From contig JARLFY010000040.1 of assembly GCA_031296325.1 (NCBI GenBank), positions 1-44,204 of the forward strand: 44,204 bases of DNA, written 5' to 3'. Below, piece by piece: positions 8,042-17,867 of this stretch. The notes under the pieces are model-generated. The model was not told where the DNA came from and made no database searches. It saw nothing but the letters and a program-made list of their open reading frames with translations. The translations under genes and the position numbers were made by a program. The stretch's first letter is position 1. Each line of letters opens with the position of its first letter. Origin of the DNA: Acidobacteriaceae bacterium. GTDB lineage: Bacteria; Acidobacteriota; Terriglobia; Terriglobales; Acidobacteriaceae.

Positions 8042-9473
8042 GGCTGCACTCGCGTCGATCCGGACTCAGATCGTACTGTTTGATCTTGTACAGCAGAGCC
8101 TTGTAGCTGATCTGTAGATCGTTTGCGGCGGCCTTGCGATTCCATCCCGTCTCCTCCAACACTCCTGCGATCACCGAGGATTCAGTTTCACCCTTCAAGC
8201 CCCGAACCAACTTCTTCAGACCTCCGGCCTCCACATAATCCTGCGCCTTCTCAGCCGATGCGGGTACGCCGCACGCCTGAGCCAGCTCGTCGATCACCGT
8301 CTGCTCATCCTGCAAGATCAAGTAACGATTGATGATATTCTCCAACTCGCGCAGATTTCCCGGCCATGGATACTTCATCAGGGATTCCAGCAGCGCAGGA
8401 GAGATCGGTTGCGGTTCCAACTCATATTTCTGGGCACCCTTGCGCATGAAGTGGGCCGCCATCGCGGGAATCTCATCCAGCCGGTCGCGCAACGGAGGCA
8501 GAGACAGAGTCAGCCCATTCAGCCGATAGTAGAGGTCTTCGCGAAAGGTCTTCGCGGCCATCGCCTCTTTCATATTGATGTTGGTCGCGGCCATAATGCG
8601 CACGTCCACTCGGGTCGGCCCTCGTCCGCCCAACCGAGAGAAGGTTCCATCCTGTAGCACATGCAGTAGCTTGGCCTGTAGTGACGCTGGCATCTCGCCA
8701 ATCTCGTCCAGAAAGATCGTTCCGCCGTCGCAGATCTCGAACTTTCCCGGCTTGCCCTTGGTCGCTCCAGTGAACGCTCCCTGCTCGTAGCCGAAGAGTT
8801 CGCTCTCCAGCAGATCCGCCGGCATCGCCGCACAATTAACCTTCAGAAACATCTTGCCAGAGCGTCGCGACATCTGGTGGGTATACATCGCGAGAATCTC
8901 TTTTCCCGTTCCACTCTCGCCCAGAATCAGTACCGGAATATCGGAGCGAGCGACCAACTTCGCCTGCGCCTCGATCTCGCGCATCCGCTTACTGGAGCGC
9001 ACAAAGGAGTTGCCCCCCTCCAACGGAATCTCGATCGCCTCGCCAACCTCGCCAGACTCTTCCTTGTGAGCCAGCAGGTGTTTGGCAATGGCAACCTCAA
9101 GCGAGTCATCAGCAAACGGCTTCAGGACCACGCCGCCCACCCCTAGACGCGTAAAGACCTCATAATCGGCGACCTCCACATTGGTCGCCATAATGAGCAC
9201 TGGAAGCTCTGGGCGAATGACGCGCACTCGCGAGAACAGATCCATCGACAAATCAACGCCGTCCCACGCCAACAGAACCAAGCTGGGCCGCGACGACATC
9301 GCCTCCAGATCGCGCAGAAACTCCAACTTTTCCGAGAAGAGCCGAAGGTCGTACAGCTCTGAAAAAGTCCGCTTCAGATAGTTCAGAACCAGTAGATTTG
9401 GCTCAAACACGAAGAGACACGGACGGACGGGGCGGCTCTTCTGTTCTGTAAATTTGGATGAATTAGCCATCAT
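8031..9473 (-). CDS. Sigma-54 activator (NtrC family) with degenerate receiver
   Basis: Bacterial enhancer-binding protein that opens sigma-54 promoters with ATP. Of 480 residues, 18-130 form a receiver-like domain, 160-395 the AAA+ domain (Walker A GESGTGKE 185-192, GAFTGA loop 232-237, Walker B IFLDEIGE 253-260) and 435-475 a Fis-type helix-turn-helix (WNRKAAANDLQISYKALLYK). The receiver looks unable to accept phosphate: the acidic pair is FEP (23-25) and the site in VLLAWDGVD has Ala where Asp is expected, although KPF (118-120) is kept. Thus it is probably controlled by something other than a histidine kinase. It is transcribed away from a second activator at 9972 and overlaps the small gene at 7508. 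Target genes are unknown. Confidence 0.92.
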   Translation of the reverse strand: MMANSSKFTEQKSRPVRPCLFVFEPNLLVLNYLKRTFSELYDLRLFSEKLEFLRDLEAMSSRPSLVLLAWDGVDLSMDLFSRVRVIRPELPVLIMATNVEVADYEVFTRLGVGGVVLKPFADDSLEVAIAKHLLAHKEESGEVGEAIEIPLEGGNSFVRSSKRMREIEAQAKLVARSDIPVLILGESGTGKEILAMYTHQMSRRSGKMFLKVNCAAMPADLLESELFGYEQGAFTGATKGKPGKFEICDGGTIFLDEIGEMPASLQAKLLHVLQDGTFSRLGGRGPTRVDVRIMAATNINMKEAMAAKTFREDLYYRLNGLTLSLPPLRDRLDEIPAMAAHFMRKGAQKYELEPQPISPALLESLMKYPWPGNLRELENIINRYLILQDEQTVIDELAQACGVPASAEKAQDYVEAGGLKKLVRGLKGETESSVIAGVLEETGWNRKAAANDLQISYKALLYKIKQYDLSPDRRECSHEQ

Positions 9474-9971
9474 TAAACTCCATTGCGTCGACGCCGATCA
9501 GCTTGGCGTCTGCTGTTGTTTTCCCAGATGACTCACCCTAAAACCAATCATTCAATTCAAAATAGACTTTTCATCTCTGGAAGATCCCTGTAAAACCTGA
9601 ACCCTGCAACGATCTCCATCCCACTGAAACGCCAAACCATAGCGCTCGAAAAAGCGAGCCGAAGGATCAAATACCGCTTCACAAAACCACGTGACGCTAC
9701 ATTACACCAAACAGGAGAAACTTTGCGACAAAAGTGGAAATAATATTCCTAGTTCTGTGCAGAAATCTTACCTCACCCCGAAGAAAAAGGCATGAGTTGA
9801 TTTAATGGTTTCCAAAATAATAGGACAAAAGTCTAAATTGCTTATAGTCATTGGCGTAATATTTTCGATTATTCATCTTTGGCTCTCAACGTGCTGTTCA
9901 CTCAACTACACGGACTGTAGGGCCAATGATTCAGCCTCTACCCCGTAGTCTGTATCCAGGTCGAAAACGCT
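9474..9971. other. Regulatory region between two divergent sigma-54 activator genes
   Basis: About 500 bases with no credible gene, AT-richer than the flanking coding sequence. It holds a sigma-54 promoter candidate for the plus-strand activator at 9879-9895 (listed separately). The short hairpin GCTCG-AAAAAG-CGAGC around 9644-9660 is the only other local structure I noticed. Such a long shared gap suggests binding sites for one or both activators. Confidence 0.5.
9879..9895 (+). promoter_or_regulatory. Candidate sigma-54 (-24/-12) promoter
   Basis: Reads TTGGCTCTCAACGTGCT, with the invariant GG and GC exactly ten bases apart and a good match to TTGGC at -24 and TGCT at -12. Transcription would begin near 9906, leaving a leader of about 66 bases before the activator ATG at 9972. 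This would make an activator gene itself sigma-54 controlled. Confidence 0.5.
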
Positions 9972-11057
9972 ATGACTACCGCACACTTTTCGAACCAGGA
10001 AACCCAATTCGACCTTCCTCCCATTGAGGTCTTCTTCGGCCACACTAAGGAGATGCTGGCTATCCGCCAAAAGTTGGAAATGGTCGCCAGAACCAACGTT
10101 CCGGTCCTGATTCAGGGCGAGAGTGGCACGGGCAAGGAGATCTTCGCGCGTCTGATTCACAACACATCAGAGCGCGCCTCTGGCGAACTGGTCAAAGTGT
10201 GCTGTCCAGCCATTCCGCAAGGACTCATCGAAACCGAACTCTTCGGCTACGAGAAGGGAGCCTTCACCGGAGCCAACTCCACCAAGCGCGGTCGTCTGGA
10301 GCAGGCCAACAACGGAACCCTCCTCCTGGACGAGGTCGGCAGCCTCGATATCGGAGTCCAATCCAAGCTACTGCAAGTCCTACAGGACGGCACCTATATG
10401 CGGGTCGGCGGACACCAGACCCGCACGATTCAGACCCGTATTCTCTCGGTCGCCAACCGCGATCTCCGCGAGCAGGTCGCCGAAGGAACCTTCCGTCTCG
10501 ACTTCCTCTACCGCATCAACGCCATCACCTTTAATCTTCCTCCGCTGCGCAAGCGCGCCGAAGACATTCCCCAGATCGCCAACTATCTTATCGCCCAACA
10601 CGCCAGAATCTTCTGCACCCAGCCGCAACCGCTCTCGCTCAGAGTTCTCCGCCTGATGCAGAAGTTCAGTTGGCCGGGAAACATTCGACAGCTCGACAAT
10701 CTCATCCGCAGCTACGTCCTGATGGGCAACGAGGACGCGCTTATCACCGAGTTGCTTGACGAAGAGCGACCCACTCCCCACGACACTGCGGACATCGACG
10801 TAAGTCAGCCTCTTAGCCTCAAACAGATCACCAAACAAGCCACCCATGAACTGGAACACCAGATCATTCTCAGGGTTCTCAAAGCCAATAACTGGAACCG
10901 ACAGAAGACCGCCAAATGGTTGAAGATCAGCTACCGTTCCCTGCTCTACAAGATTAACGAGGTCGAATCCTCCGAGCATTCAGCGCATAGTGCCGTGCAT
11001 GCCAGACCGAACACTGCTCTCGATCCCTCCACCGGCCACTCCAACCTCCTTCAGTAG
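9972..11057 (+). CDS. Receiver-less sigma-54 activator (PspF-like)
   Basis: Enhancer-binding protein of 361 residues consisting of an AAA+ domain and a Fis-type DNA-binding domain only. Walker A is GESGTGKE (49-56), the sigma-54 contact loop GAFTGA (96-101) and Walker B GTLLLDEVG (115-123); NWNRQKTAKWLKISYRSLLY near 300-320 is the helix-turn-helix. The first 20 residues are not a receiver domain, so activity is probably set by a partner protein or by expression level, as for PspF. It faces away from the other activator at 8031. A sigma-54-type promoter lies just upstream. The two activators have different N-terminal halves but closely similar AAA+ cores, suggesting old duplication. Confidence 0.9.
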   Translation: MTTAHFSNQETQFDLPPIEVFFGHTKEMLAIRQKLEMVARTNVPVLIQGESGTGKEIFARLIHNTSERASGELVKVCCPAIPQGLIETELFGYEKGAFTGANSTKRGRLEQANNGTLLLDEVGSLDIGVQSKLLQVLQDGTYMRVGGHQTRTIQTRILSVANRDLREQVAEGTFRLDFLYRINAITFNLPPLRKRAEDIPQIANYLIAQHARIFCTQPQPLSLRVLRLMQKFSWPGNIRQLDNLIRSYVLMGNEDALITELLDEERPTPHDTADIDVSQPLSLKQITKQATHELEHQIILRVLKANNWNRQKTAKWLKISYRSLLYKINEVESSEHSAHSAVHARPNTALDPSTGHSNLLQ

Positions 11058-11156
11058 CCAGAGAAAGCGGTCAAGGGGAGATGAGCTTCCTTCTGCTGGG
11101 GTATTCAGAAGGTCACACGGTTACATGTGCCGCTAACGCCTCCTTTACCCGGTAAT

Positions 11157-11187
11157 TTAATCATGATTGCGGTGCAATCATGATTAA
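11157..11187. terminator. Perfect 14-bp hairpin after the activator gene
   Basis: TTAATCATGATTGC, then GGT, then the exact complement GCAATCATGATTAA. It is AT-rich and lacks a U-tract on either strand, so it is an atypical terminator. It lies 100 bases after the activator stop and 143 before proS, and could also be an operator for proS. The arms also contain the inner palindrome ATCATGAT. Confidence 0.45.
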
Positions 11188-11329
11188 GCACAGTTGTTGA
11201 CAAACGCCATCTGCCACGGCGGTTTAGAATAGCTTTTGGCTCATTGTGTTCGCGTCTCTCTCGCAGAGCGAGTCGTCGAAGCCAGGAGTTCTACAGGCGT
11301 TCGCGCCGGAAAGCGTTCTCTCACTGCAC

Positions 11330-13132
11330 ATGCATCGTTGGTCGCAACTCTTCATTCCTACTCTTCGTGAGGCGCCGACAGACGCCGAGGTCGCCAGCCA
11401 CAAGCTCCTGCTCCGCGCGGGCTACATCCGCCAGTTGGGCGCGGGCCTGTACTCGCAGCTCTTTCTCGGCAATCGCGCCATCAATAAGATCGTCGCCATC
11501 GTGCGCGAGGAGATGGACGCCATCGGCCAGGAGATGCACCTGCCTGCCCTGAATCCGCGCGAGGCATGGGAGGCCAGCGGTCGCTGGTCCGGCATGGGCG
11601 ACAACATGTTTCGCCTGAAGGATCGCAAAGGTGCTGAACTCTGCCTCGCCATGACCCACGAAGAGATCATGACCAAGATCGCCTGCGACGAACTGCGCAG
11701 CTACAAACAGCTTCCGCAGATCTGGTACCAGATCCAGACCAAGTTCCGCGACGAACCGCGTCCCAAGTCCGGCCTGTTGCGCGTGCGCCAGTTTCTGATG
11801 AAGGATGCGTACTCCTTCGACATCGACGAGGCGGGCCTTGACGCCAGCTACGCCAAGCACGAGGCCGTCTACCGGCGCATCTTCACCCGCTGCGGCCTTG
11901 AGTTTGTCGGCGTCGAAGCCGATTCCGGCTCGATGGGCGGCTCGGCCTCGCAGGAGTTCATGGTCTACACCGACGCCGGCGAAGACCTCATCGCCAGCTC
12001 GGCCTCGGGCTATGCAGCGAACGTCGAAAAGGCCACGTCGAAGCTCGCGCCGGTCGCCGACCTCGCCCCCACCGGCGACGGCCTGCCCGAACTCGTCCAC
12101 ACGCCCGAGCAGAAGACCATCGACGAGGTTTCCGCCTTCCTCAACGTCGAGCGAGTTCACCAGATGAAGACCATGGCCTACATCGTCGAGCATCCCGACG
12201 CGGACGAGAAGCAGATCAAGAACGTCGGCAAGACCCGCGCCGTGGTTGCCTTCCTGCGCGGGGATCACCAACTCAACGAGACCAAGCTCTCAGCCATCGC
12301 GGGCGGCGAGTTGCGCCCGATGCAGCCCGACGAGATCGCCGCAACCTTCAACGCGCCTGCCGGATTCCTCGGGCCGATTGGCCTGACGGCAGCGCCGCAT
12401 CCAAAGAAGCCGGGAACGCTGGTCGTCCTTGACGCAGCCCTTGAAGGCCGCAGCAACCTCGTCGCCGGAGCCAACAAGGAGCAGTACCACCTGCGCAACG
12501 TCACGCCCATGCGCGACTTCAAGCCCACGCTGGTCGCCGATGTTCGCAGCGTCAACGAGGGTGAACTTGACCCCATCGGCGGTCAACCGCTGCGCATCGG
12601 CAAAGCGGTCGAGATCGGCCACATCTTCAAGCTCGGCTACAAGTACTCCAAGGCTCTGGGCGCGTCGGTGCTGAACCGCGACGGCAAGGAGACCACGCCG
12701 ATCATGGGCAGCTACGGCATCGGCATCGAGCGCATCCTGACCGCCGCCATCGAGCAGTCCGCCGCGAAGTTTGCCGCTGCAAACGCAGGAGATCCCAAGG
12801 CGACCGAGACCTACGCCCTGCCGCCCAGCATCGCGCCGTTTCAGGTTGTCGTCACCATCACCAACGTTCGCGAGGCCGAACTGCTGGCCGCTGGCGAGAA
12901 GATCGCCGCCGACCTCACCGCCGCTGGCATCGACGTTCTTCTCGACGACCGCGACGAGCGCGCTGGAGTGAAGTTCAAGGACGCCGAGTTGATCGGAGTT
13001 CCCTTCCGTATCGCCATCGGCAAAAAGCTCGCCGAGGGCAAGGTCGAGTTGCTCAATCGCCTCACCAACCAGACCATCGACGTTTCCACCGACGAAGTCG
13101 TTCAACATCTCACCGCAGCACTCGCTGACTAG
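11330..13132 (+). CDS. proS: Prolyl-tRNA synthetase
   Basis: Charges tRNA-Pro. The 600-residue form with N-terminal [16 protein letters not shown] is the bacterial class II type that has an editing (INS) domain between motifs 2 and 3. Motif 2 is seen in [15 protein letters not shown] and MKDAYSFD, motif 3 in [11 protein letters not shown], and the C-terminal anticodon-binding domain in the last 150 residues ([34 protein letters not shown]). An earlier in-frame GTG at 11246 adds 28 residues with no family resemblance, so I start at the ATG at 11330. The penicillin-binding protein gene begins 18 bases after the stop. Confidence 0.94.
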   Translation: MHRWSQLFIPTLREAPTDAEVASHKLLLRAGYIRQLGAGLYSQLFLGNRAINKIVAIVREEMDAIGQEMHLPALNPREAWEASGRWSGMGDNMFRLKDRKGAELCLAMTHEEIMTKIACDELRSYKQLPQIWYQIQTKFRDEPRPKSGLLRVRQFLMKDAYSFDIDEAGLDASYAKHEAVYRRIFTRCGLEFVGVEADSGSMGGSASQEFMVYTDAGEDLIASSASGYAANVEKATSKLAPVADLAPTGDGLPELVHTPEQKTIDEVSAFLNVERVHQMKTMAYIVEHPDADEKQIKNVGKTRAVVAFLRGDHQLNETKLSAIAGGELRPMQPDEIAATFNAPAGFLGPIGLTAAPHPKKPGTLVVLDAALEGRSNLVAGANKEQYHLRNVTPMRDFKPTLVADVRSVNEGELDPIGGQPLRIGKAVEIGHIFKLGYKYSKALGASVLNRDGKETTPIMGSYGIGIERILTAAIEQSAAKFAAANAGDPKATETYALPPSIAPFQVVVTITNVREAELLAAGEKIAADLTAAGIDVLLDDRDERAGVKFKDAELIGVPFRIAIGKKLAEGKVELLNRLTNQTIDVSTDEVVQHLTAALAD

Positions 13133-13150
13133 CAGTTGGCACTCTCTCCT

Positions 13151-15571
13151 ATGGCCATCAAATTAAAATTCGGAAACTCAGGACCCGCGAACAGCTTCAA
13201 GAATCGCTTTCTGCGCGGCCTTCTCATTACGGTTCTTGCCATCCTGTTCATCGGTACCTGCGTCTTCGGCATCTGCTACTTTAGGTACCAGTCGATTGTG
13301 GACGACCGCATCGCTGCGGGGCCTCTATTTGCCAACTCCGCGCAGGTATACGCTGCGCCGCGCGAGATTCGCCCGGGCCAGCATCTTACGGTTTCCTTCA
13401 TCGCGCAGGAGCTGCGCAGTGCGGGCTATAACACCAATCCGCAGATGGGCAGCTTCACCCTGAGCGGCAATAGCATCCAGATCAAGCCCGGCCCGCAGAG
13501 CTATCACTCGGCCGACAGCGCCACCATCACCACCGGCCAGTCCAGCGACGGCGACACCAGCACCGGCTACGGCCCGGTCGTCCAGTCGATCACCGCAGCC
13601 AACGGCGCGCCTCTGGCCGCCTACCAGCTTGAACCGCAGCTCATCACCGCTCTCTCTCAGGACAAGGATCGCTCCAAGCGACGTCTGGTCACCTACGACG
13701 AGATCCCGCCCCACATGGTGCAAGCCGTTCTCGCCATCGAGGATCGCCGCTTCTTCGAACACGGCGGCATCAACTACGTCCGCATCGCCAAGTGCGCGGT
13801 TGAGGACACGCTCAGCCACCATAAAGAGTGCGGCGGCTCGACCCTGACCATGCAACTCGCTCGCGGCTTCTTCCTCTCGCCGGAGAAGAAGTTCACCCGC
13901 AAGGTTGCCGAGATCATGATTACCCTGCAACTCGAAGCGCGCTTCAACAAGAAGCAGATCTTCGAGATGTACGCCAACCAGATCAACATCGGCCAACGCG
14001 GCAGCTTCGGCATCAACGGCTTTGGCGAGGCGGCGCAGGCCTACTTCGGCAAGGATATTCATCAGCTCGACCTGGCCGAATCCGCGCTAATAGCTGGAAT
14101 GATTCAGCGCCCGAACTATTTCAATCCGTATCACCATCCCGACCGCGCCATGGAACGGCGCAACCTCGTTCTCGACTCAATGGTCGAGACCGACGCCATC
14201 ACGGCCTCCGAGGCCGAGCGCGCCAAGGCCGAGCCAATCAAACTTTCCACGCCCAACATCGACGCATCCGAGGCTCCCTACTTCGTCGACCTCGTCCACG
14301 ACCAACTCACACAGCGCGTTGGAGATCAGGAGTTGGGCCACGACGCCCTGCGCATCTACACCTCGCTCGATCCCGAACTGCAACGCGCCGCCTCCGAGGC
14401 CGTCGACGTGGGCATGAAGAACATCGACGACATGGTCAACAAGCAGCACAAGAAGGGCGACACCAACATCACCTACCCGCAGGTTGCCCTCGTCGCTTTG
14501 AACCCGCATACCGGGCAGATTCTGGCTCTGGTTGGCGGACGCAACTACGGCAACTCGCAGTTGAACCACGCCACCTCCAAGCGACCCACCGGATCGATCT
14601 TCAAGCCCTTCGTCTACGCCGCAGCCTTCAATACCAGCCTGAACGGAAACAGCCTCGGCGGCAACGGAACCTTCACCGCGCTTACTCGGCTCAACGACGT
14701 CGAAACCACATTCAGCTTCGATGGCAAGGAATACACTCCAGGCAACTATAAGGATGAGTACCACGGCTCGGTGACGGCCATCTACGCGCTGGCTCACTCG
14801 CTGAACAACGCGACCATCTCGCTGGCCCAGCAGGTTGGCTTTGAGAACGTAGCCGCGCTCGGTCGCGCCTCGGGCATCACCGACGCGCGCGGCACTCCGT
14901 CGGTCGCCATCGGAACCTACAGCGCCACGCCCATCGACATGGCGGGAGCCTACACCGTCTTCGCCAACAACGGAGTCCATCTCAAGCCCTGGATTCTGGC
15001 CAGTGTGCGCAACGCCAACGGAGACGTCGTCGCCGACTTCGCCCCCGAGGCCAAGCAGGTGATGGATCCGCGCTCGGCCTACCTCACGCAGAGCCTGCTC
15101 GAAGGCGTCATGAACTTCGGCTACGGCGTCACTGCGCGCCAACACGGCTTCACCGCTCCTGCTGCCGGCAAGACCGGAACCAGCCACGACGCATGGTTCG
15201 CCGGCTACTCGTCGAACCTCATCTGCATCGTCTGGGTGGGTAACGACGACTACACCGACGTCAAACTCTCCGGCGCTCTGGCTGCCGCGCCCATCTGGAC
15301 CGAGTTCATGAACCGCGCCATCAAGCTGCCGCAGTACTCCGACATGCACTCCTTCAGCCCGCCCGAGGGAGTTCATACGGTCCGCGTCGACAAGAGCACC
15401 TGGCTACCCGCCGACGACTCCTGCACAGACGACTACACCATCGCCTTCCTCGATGGCACCGTTCCCGGCAGCACATGTAGCCACATGGGCAACGACGCTC
15501 CGCAGACCCTTATCCAGAAGATTCTCGGCATCGGAGAACACAAGTCCCAGCCCGACCAACCTACTCAGTAG
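13151..15571 (+). CDS. Class A penicillin-binding protein, PBP1b-like
   Basis: Bifunctional peptidoglycan glycosyltransferase and transpeptidase at the inner membrane. A single N-terminal membrane anchor (22-43) is followed by a UB2H-like region ([16 protein letters not shown], 62-77), the glycosyltransferase domain with catalytic Glu197 in [12 protein letters not shown], and [18 protein letters not shown]. The transpeptidase has SxxK at Ser482-Lys485 (TGSIFKPF), SLN at 550-552 and KTGT at 674-677. All catalytic residues are present. Length 806 residues fits PBP1b. A TTG at 13136 could add five residues. It follows proS by 18 bases, so the two may share a transcript. A CCAGA-AGT-TCTGG hairpin follows the stop near 15583, without a U-tract. 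Confidence 0.93.
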   Translation: MAIKLKFGNSGPANSFKNRFLRGLLITVLAILFIGTCVFGICYFRYQSIVDDRIAAGPLFANSAQVYAAPREIRPGQHLTVSFIAQELRSAGYNTNPQMGSFTLSGNSIQIKPGPQSYHSADSATITTGQSSDGDTSTGYGPVVQSITAANGAPLAAYQLEPQLITALSQDKDRSKRRLVTYDEIPPHMVQAVLAIEDRRFFEHGGINYVRIAKCAVEDTLSHHKECGGSTLTMQLARGFFLSPEKKFTRKVAEIMITLQLEARFNKKQIFEMYANQINIGQRGSFGINGFGEAAQAYFGKDIHQLDLAESALIAGMIQRPNYFNPYHHPDRAMERRNLVLDSMVETDAITASEAERAKAEPIKLSTPNIDASEAPYFVDLVHDQLTQRVGDQELGHDALRIYTSLDPELQRAASEAVDVGMKNIDDMVNKQHKKGDTNITYPQVALVALNPHTGQILALVGGRNYGNSQLNHATSKRPTGSIFKPFVYAAAFNTSLNGNSLGGNGTFTALTRLNDVETTFSFDGKEYTPGNYKDEYHGSVTAIYALAHSLNNATISLAQQVGFENVAALGRASGITDARGTPSVAIGTYSATPIDMAGAYTVFANNGVHLKPWILASVRNANGDVVADFAPEAKQVMDPRSAYLTQSLLEGVMNFGYGVTARQHGFTAPAAGKTGTSHDAWFAGYSSNLICIVWVGNDDYTDVKLSGALAAAPIWTEFMNRAIKLPQYSDMHSFSPPEGVHTVRVDKSTWLPADDSCTDDYTIAFLDGTVPGSTCSHMGNDAPQTLIQKILGIGEHKSQPDQPTQ

Positions 15572-15834
15572 AACAAACTCCGCCAGAAGTTCTGGAGGGA
15601 TACAACTGATACTCATCGTCCGTGCAATTGGCCCGCATTAATTGGTCGTCAAGGCCTTGCTAGTGGTAACATCGTTATGCAGAGGTATTTCGACGCGGCA
15701 AGGTTTGGGTTCACCCTCCACTCGCGTCAGAACCCCTTCCCCCTCGGAATGGTTCAATGCCGGGACGCCAGATTTTATCGACCGTCCCGATGTGCCGAGT
15801 GAAGGTCTCTGCAATTCAAGATTGGAGTTTCACC

Positions 15835-16023
15835 ATGGCAGCCAAATGTGATCTCTGCGGCAAGGGCCCGCAGTTCGGAAACAACGTCTCTCACGCCAAC
15901 AACACCACGCGTCGCCGTTGGAACGTCAACCTGCGACCGGTGAGGGCCAAGGTTGCCGGATCCAGCAAGCGCATTCGCGTCTGCACCGGATGCATCAAGA
16001 CCGGCAAAGTCGTCAAAGGCTAA
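15835..16023 (+). CDS. rpmB: 50S ribosomal protein L28
   Basis: 62-residue ribosomal protein, [20 protein letters not shown] with the downstream CTGC pair. The two CxxC motifs (CDLC and CTGC) indicate the zinc-binding form. A GGAG box sits nine bases before the ATG; an upstream in-frame ATG at 15757 gives an unrelated N-terminal extension and was rejected. A clear hairpin terminator follows, so the gene is probably monocistronic. The 263 bases before it hold no other gene. Confidence 0.96.
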   Translation: MAAKCDLCGKGPQFGNNVSHANNTTRRRWNVNLRPVRAKVAGSSKRIRVCTGCIKTGKVVKG

Positions 16024-16045
16024 GCCCACAGATTTCAGCTTCACA

Positions 16046-16082
16046 AAGATCCCCAGGCGACGACCTCGCGACTGGGGATCTT
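16046..16082 (+). terminator. Rho-independent terminator of rpmB
   Basis: AAGATCCCCAG and CTGGGGATCTT form an 11-bp stem with an inner GCGA/TCGC stem, followed by CGTGTTTGT. It begins 22 bases after the rpmB stop. The U-rich tail is short, but the stem is strong and well placed. Confidence 0.7.
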
Positions 16083-16228
16083 CGTGTTTGTCTCAGAACA
16101 TTTCAAATCTCACCGAAATCCAGAATAATCTCCCCCTGTAACAGAAACCCAAGCGCAAGCCTTGTGGATTGTGCGCGTCATAGCCCACAATGGTCTGTGT
16201 ACGAAGCTCTGTGTACGGAGGACTCGGT

Positions 16229-16603
16229 TTGCAGAAATATCTCTGGATCGCGATCGGCGGAGCGCTTGGCTCCATCGCCCGCTACTGGGTCGGATCGACG
16301 ATCGCCAGCCGTCTGGGTACGAAGTTTCCCTTTGGAACCTTCGTCATCAACCTGACGGCCTGCCTGATCATCGGCTTCTCGCTCACCCTGCTGGCGCGGC
16401 GCACGACGATCAATCCGGCGTGGCGTTTTCTCGTCCCCATCGGCTTTGTCGGAGCCTACAGCACCTTCTCCACCTACGAGTGGGAGACGCTCTCGATCCT
16501 GCGCGGCGGAGCGTTTCTGGAGGCTTCGCTCTACGCCTTCGCCAGCCTCTTTCTCGGCCTCGTCGCAACCTGGCTGGGCGTTCTGCTCGCCGAGGCTGTT
16601 TAA
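16229..16603 (+). CDS. crcB: Fluoride channel Fluc/CrcB
   Basis: Small membrane protein that exports fluoride. 124 residues with four helices; signature stretches GGALGSIARYWVG (about 9-21), GTFVINLTACLIIGF and GFVGAYSTFSTYEWE (about 81-95) are the conserved channel motifs. I start at the TTG at 16229 because GGAGG lies eight bases before it and the protein then begins LQKYLWIAIGG as family members do; an upstream start at 16190 adds 13 unrelated residues. Two DUF190 genes follow, a pairing seen often in bacteria. I looked for a fluoride riboswitch in 16083-16228 and did not recognise one. Confidence 0.93.
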   Translation: MQKYLWIAIGGALGSIARYWVGSTIASRLGTKFPFGTFVINLTACLIIGFSLTLLARRTTINPAWRFLVPIGFVGAYSTFSTYEWETLSILRGGAFLEASLYAFASLFLGLVATWLGVLLAEAV

Positions 16604-16673
16604 TGCATCTCAGACAGCCAGAGCTTGCAGCGCAAGCCCCATCTACGCGGAACCGATCCTTGAAGGAGGACGT

Positions 16674-17417
16674 ATGTTGAGCGCAGGAAAGGCAGTAAAG
16701 GTCTCCATCTACCTGAGCGAGGGATCGACCCATCACGGGGTTCCGACCTACTCCAGCATTCTCGACTTTCTCTTCTATCGCGGCGTCTCCGGCGCAACGG
16801 TTCTGAAGGGCGTGGCAGGCTTTGGCGCGGATCACCACATGCATTCGGCTAGCTTCGTCGAGATCTCCGACCAGCTTCCGCTGAAGGTCGAGTTCATCGA
16901 GAGCCGCGAGATGGTCGACGAACTGCTCGGCAAGCTGGAAGAGCTGGCCGGAACCGGCATGATCGAGCTGCAAGAGACGACCGTGGCCAAGCCCGCACAG
17001 ATCTCCAAACCCGCGCCGCAGCCGCTGCCAGCCCATCTGAAGATCGAGGGCAAGGCCCAGCTCATGCGCATCTACGTCGGTGAGAGCGACCGCTGGCGGG
17101 GTAAGCCGCTGCACGAGGCTCTGGTAGAGGCTATGCGCGCCAACGACATCGCCGGAGTAACGGTCTATCGCGGCATCCTTGGCTACGGAGCGCACCGCCG
17201 CGCCCATCAGGAGAAGCCGCAGGCGCTCTCCCGCGACGCCTCCATCCTGCTCTCGGTCGTCGATACCGCCGAGAAACTACAGGCCTTTCTGCCGCTGGTC
17301 GAGCAGATGGTCGAAGAGGGGCTGGTCGTCCTCTCCGAGGTGGACATCATCAAGTACTCCCACCGCGCGCTGGATGTTGACAAGACTTCCAGCAACTCAG
17401 CCAGCGCCTCGGCGTAG
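16674..17417 (+). CDS. DUF190 protein with two DUF190 domains
   Basis: 247-residue soluble protein with two tandem DUF190 (COG1993) domains, at about 7-95 and 122-230. Each has the family core: a strand such as KVSIYLSEG or LMRIYVGESDRWRGKPL, a VYRGILGYGA type turn, and a C-terminal VEFIES / LVVLSEVDIIKY part. They are joined by a Pro/Ala-rich linker (KPAQISKPAPQPLPAH). DUF190 proteins resemble the PII signalling fold; their ligand is unknown, and their link to CrcB suggests a regulatory role. A GAAGGAGGA site precedes the ATG. A GCTTGC-AGC-GCAAGC hairpin lies between the crcB stop and this gene (16623-16637). The double-domain form is less common than the single form. Confidence 0.9.
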   Translation: MLSAGKAVKVSIYLSEGSTHHGVPTYSSILDFLFYRGVSGATVLKGVAGFGADHHMHSASFVEISDQLPLKVEFIESREMVDELLGKLEELAGTGMIELQETTVAKPAQISKPAPQPLPAHLKIEGKAQLMRIYVGESDRWRGKPLHEALVEAMRANDIAGVTVYRGILGYGAHRRAHQEKPQALSRDASILLSVVDTAEKLQAFLPLVEQMVEEGLVVLSEVDIIKYSHRALDVDKTSSNSASASA

Positions 17418-17430
17418 ACGGAGATCTCTC

Positions 17431-17775
17431 ATGAAAGAACAATTTTCTGCTCGCATGATCCGCATCCACTTCGGCGAAGACGATCGCTGGCAGGGCAAGC
17501 CACTGCACGAGGCAATTCTGGCCAAGGCGCAGGAGTTGGGGTTGGCCGAGGCGCTGGTCTTTCGAGGTATCGAGGGCTTCGGCTCCAGCACCCGTATCCG
17601 CCATTCCAGCCACTGGACCTTCTCCAGCGACGCGCCGATCATGGTGAGCCTGATCGACAGCGAAGCCCAGATCGCCCGCCTGATTCCCCACCTCGACGCC
17701 ATGGTCGAAGAGGGGCTGATCGCCATCTCCAACGTCGAGGTCATCCGCTACTCGCGCAATCCCGGCTCGGCGTAG
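17431..17775 (+). CDS. Single-domain DUF190 protein
   Basis: 114-residue protein that starts MKEQFSARMIRIHFGEDDR and matches the second domain of the upstream protein, including WQGKPLHEAIL and VFRGIEGFGSS. It begins 13 bases after the previous stop with a GGAG site eight bases before the ATG, so it is cotranscribed with the preceding gene and probably crcB. In place of the second-domain GYGA turn it has GFGSSTR. Probably a duplicated subunit that forms mixed or homotrimeric PII-like assemblies; that is inference. Confidence 0.9.
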   Translation: MKEQFSARMIRIHFGEDDRWQGKPLHEAILAKAQELGLAEALVFRGIEGFGSSTRIRHSSHWTFSSDAPIMVSLIDSEAQIARLIPHLDAMVEEGLIAISNVEVIRYSRNPGSA

Positions 17776-17867
17776 TCGAAATGAATTAATATGTAAGAGG
17801 CCGCCGCAACCTGCATCCACTGACTGCGCCGCCTACACTTCAACCCACTGCACTCCCAAAGGGCCCC

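Noticed and set aside
9505-9530. sigma-54 promoter for the minus-strand activator
   Set aside because: GG and GC spacing fits on the minus strand (GGGAAAACAACAGC), but both boxes match the consensus poorly.
11197-11230. sigma-70 promoter for proS with TTGACA and TAGAAT
   Set aside because: The two boxes are 22 bases apart, too far for a standard promoter, and no better -10 lies at 17 bases.
11246-11329. N-terminal extension of ProRS from GTG 11246
   Set aside because: The extra 28 residues do not resemble the family; [16 protein letters not shown] is the usual start.
16083-16228. Fluoride riboswitch before crcB
   Set aside because: I looked for the conserved GG-GATGG and pseudoknot sequence but found no convincing match; a covariance search would decide.
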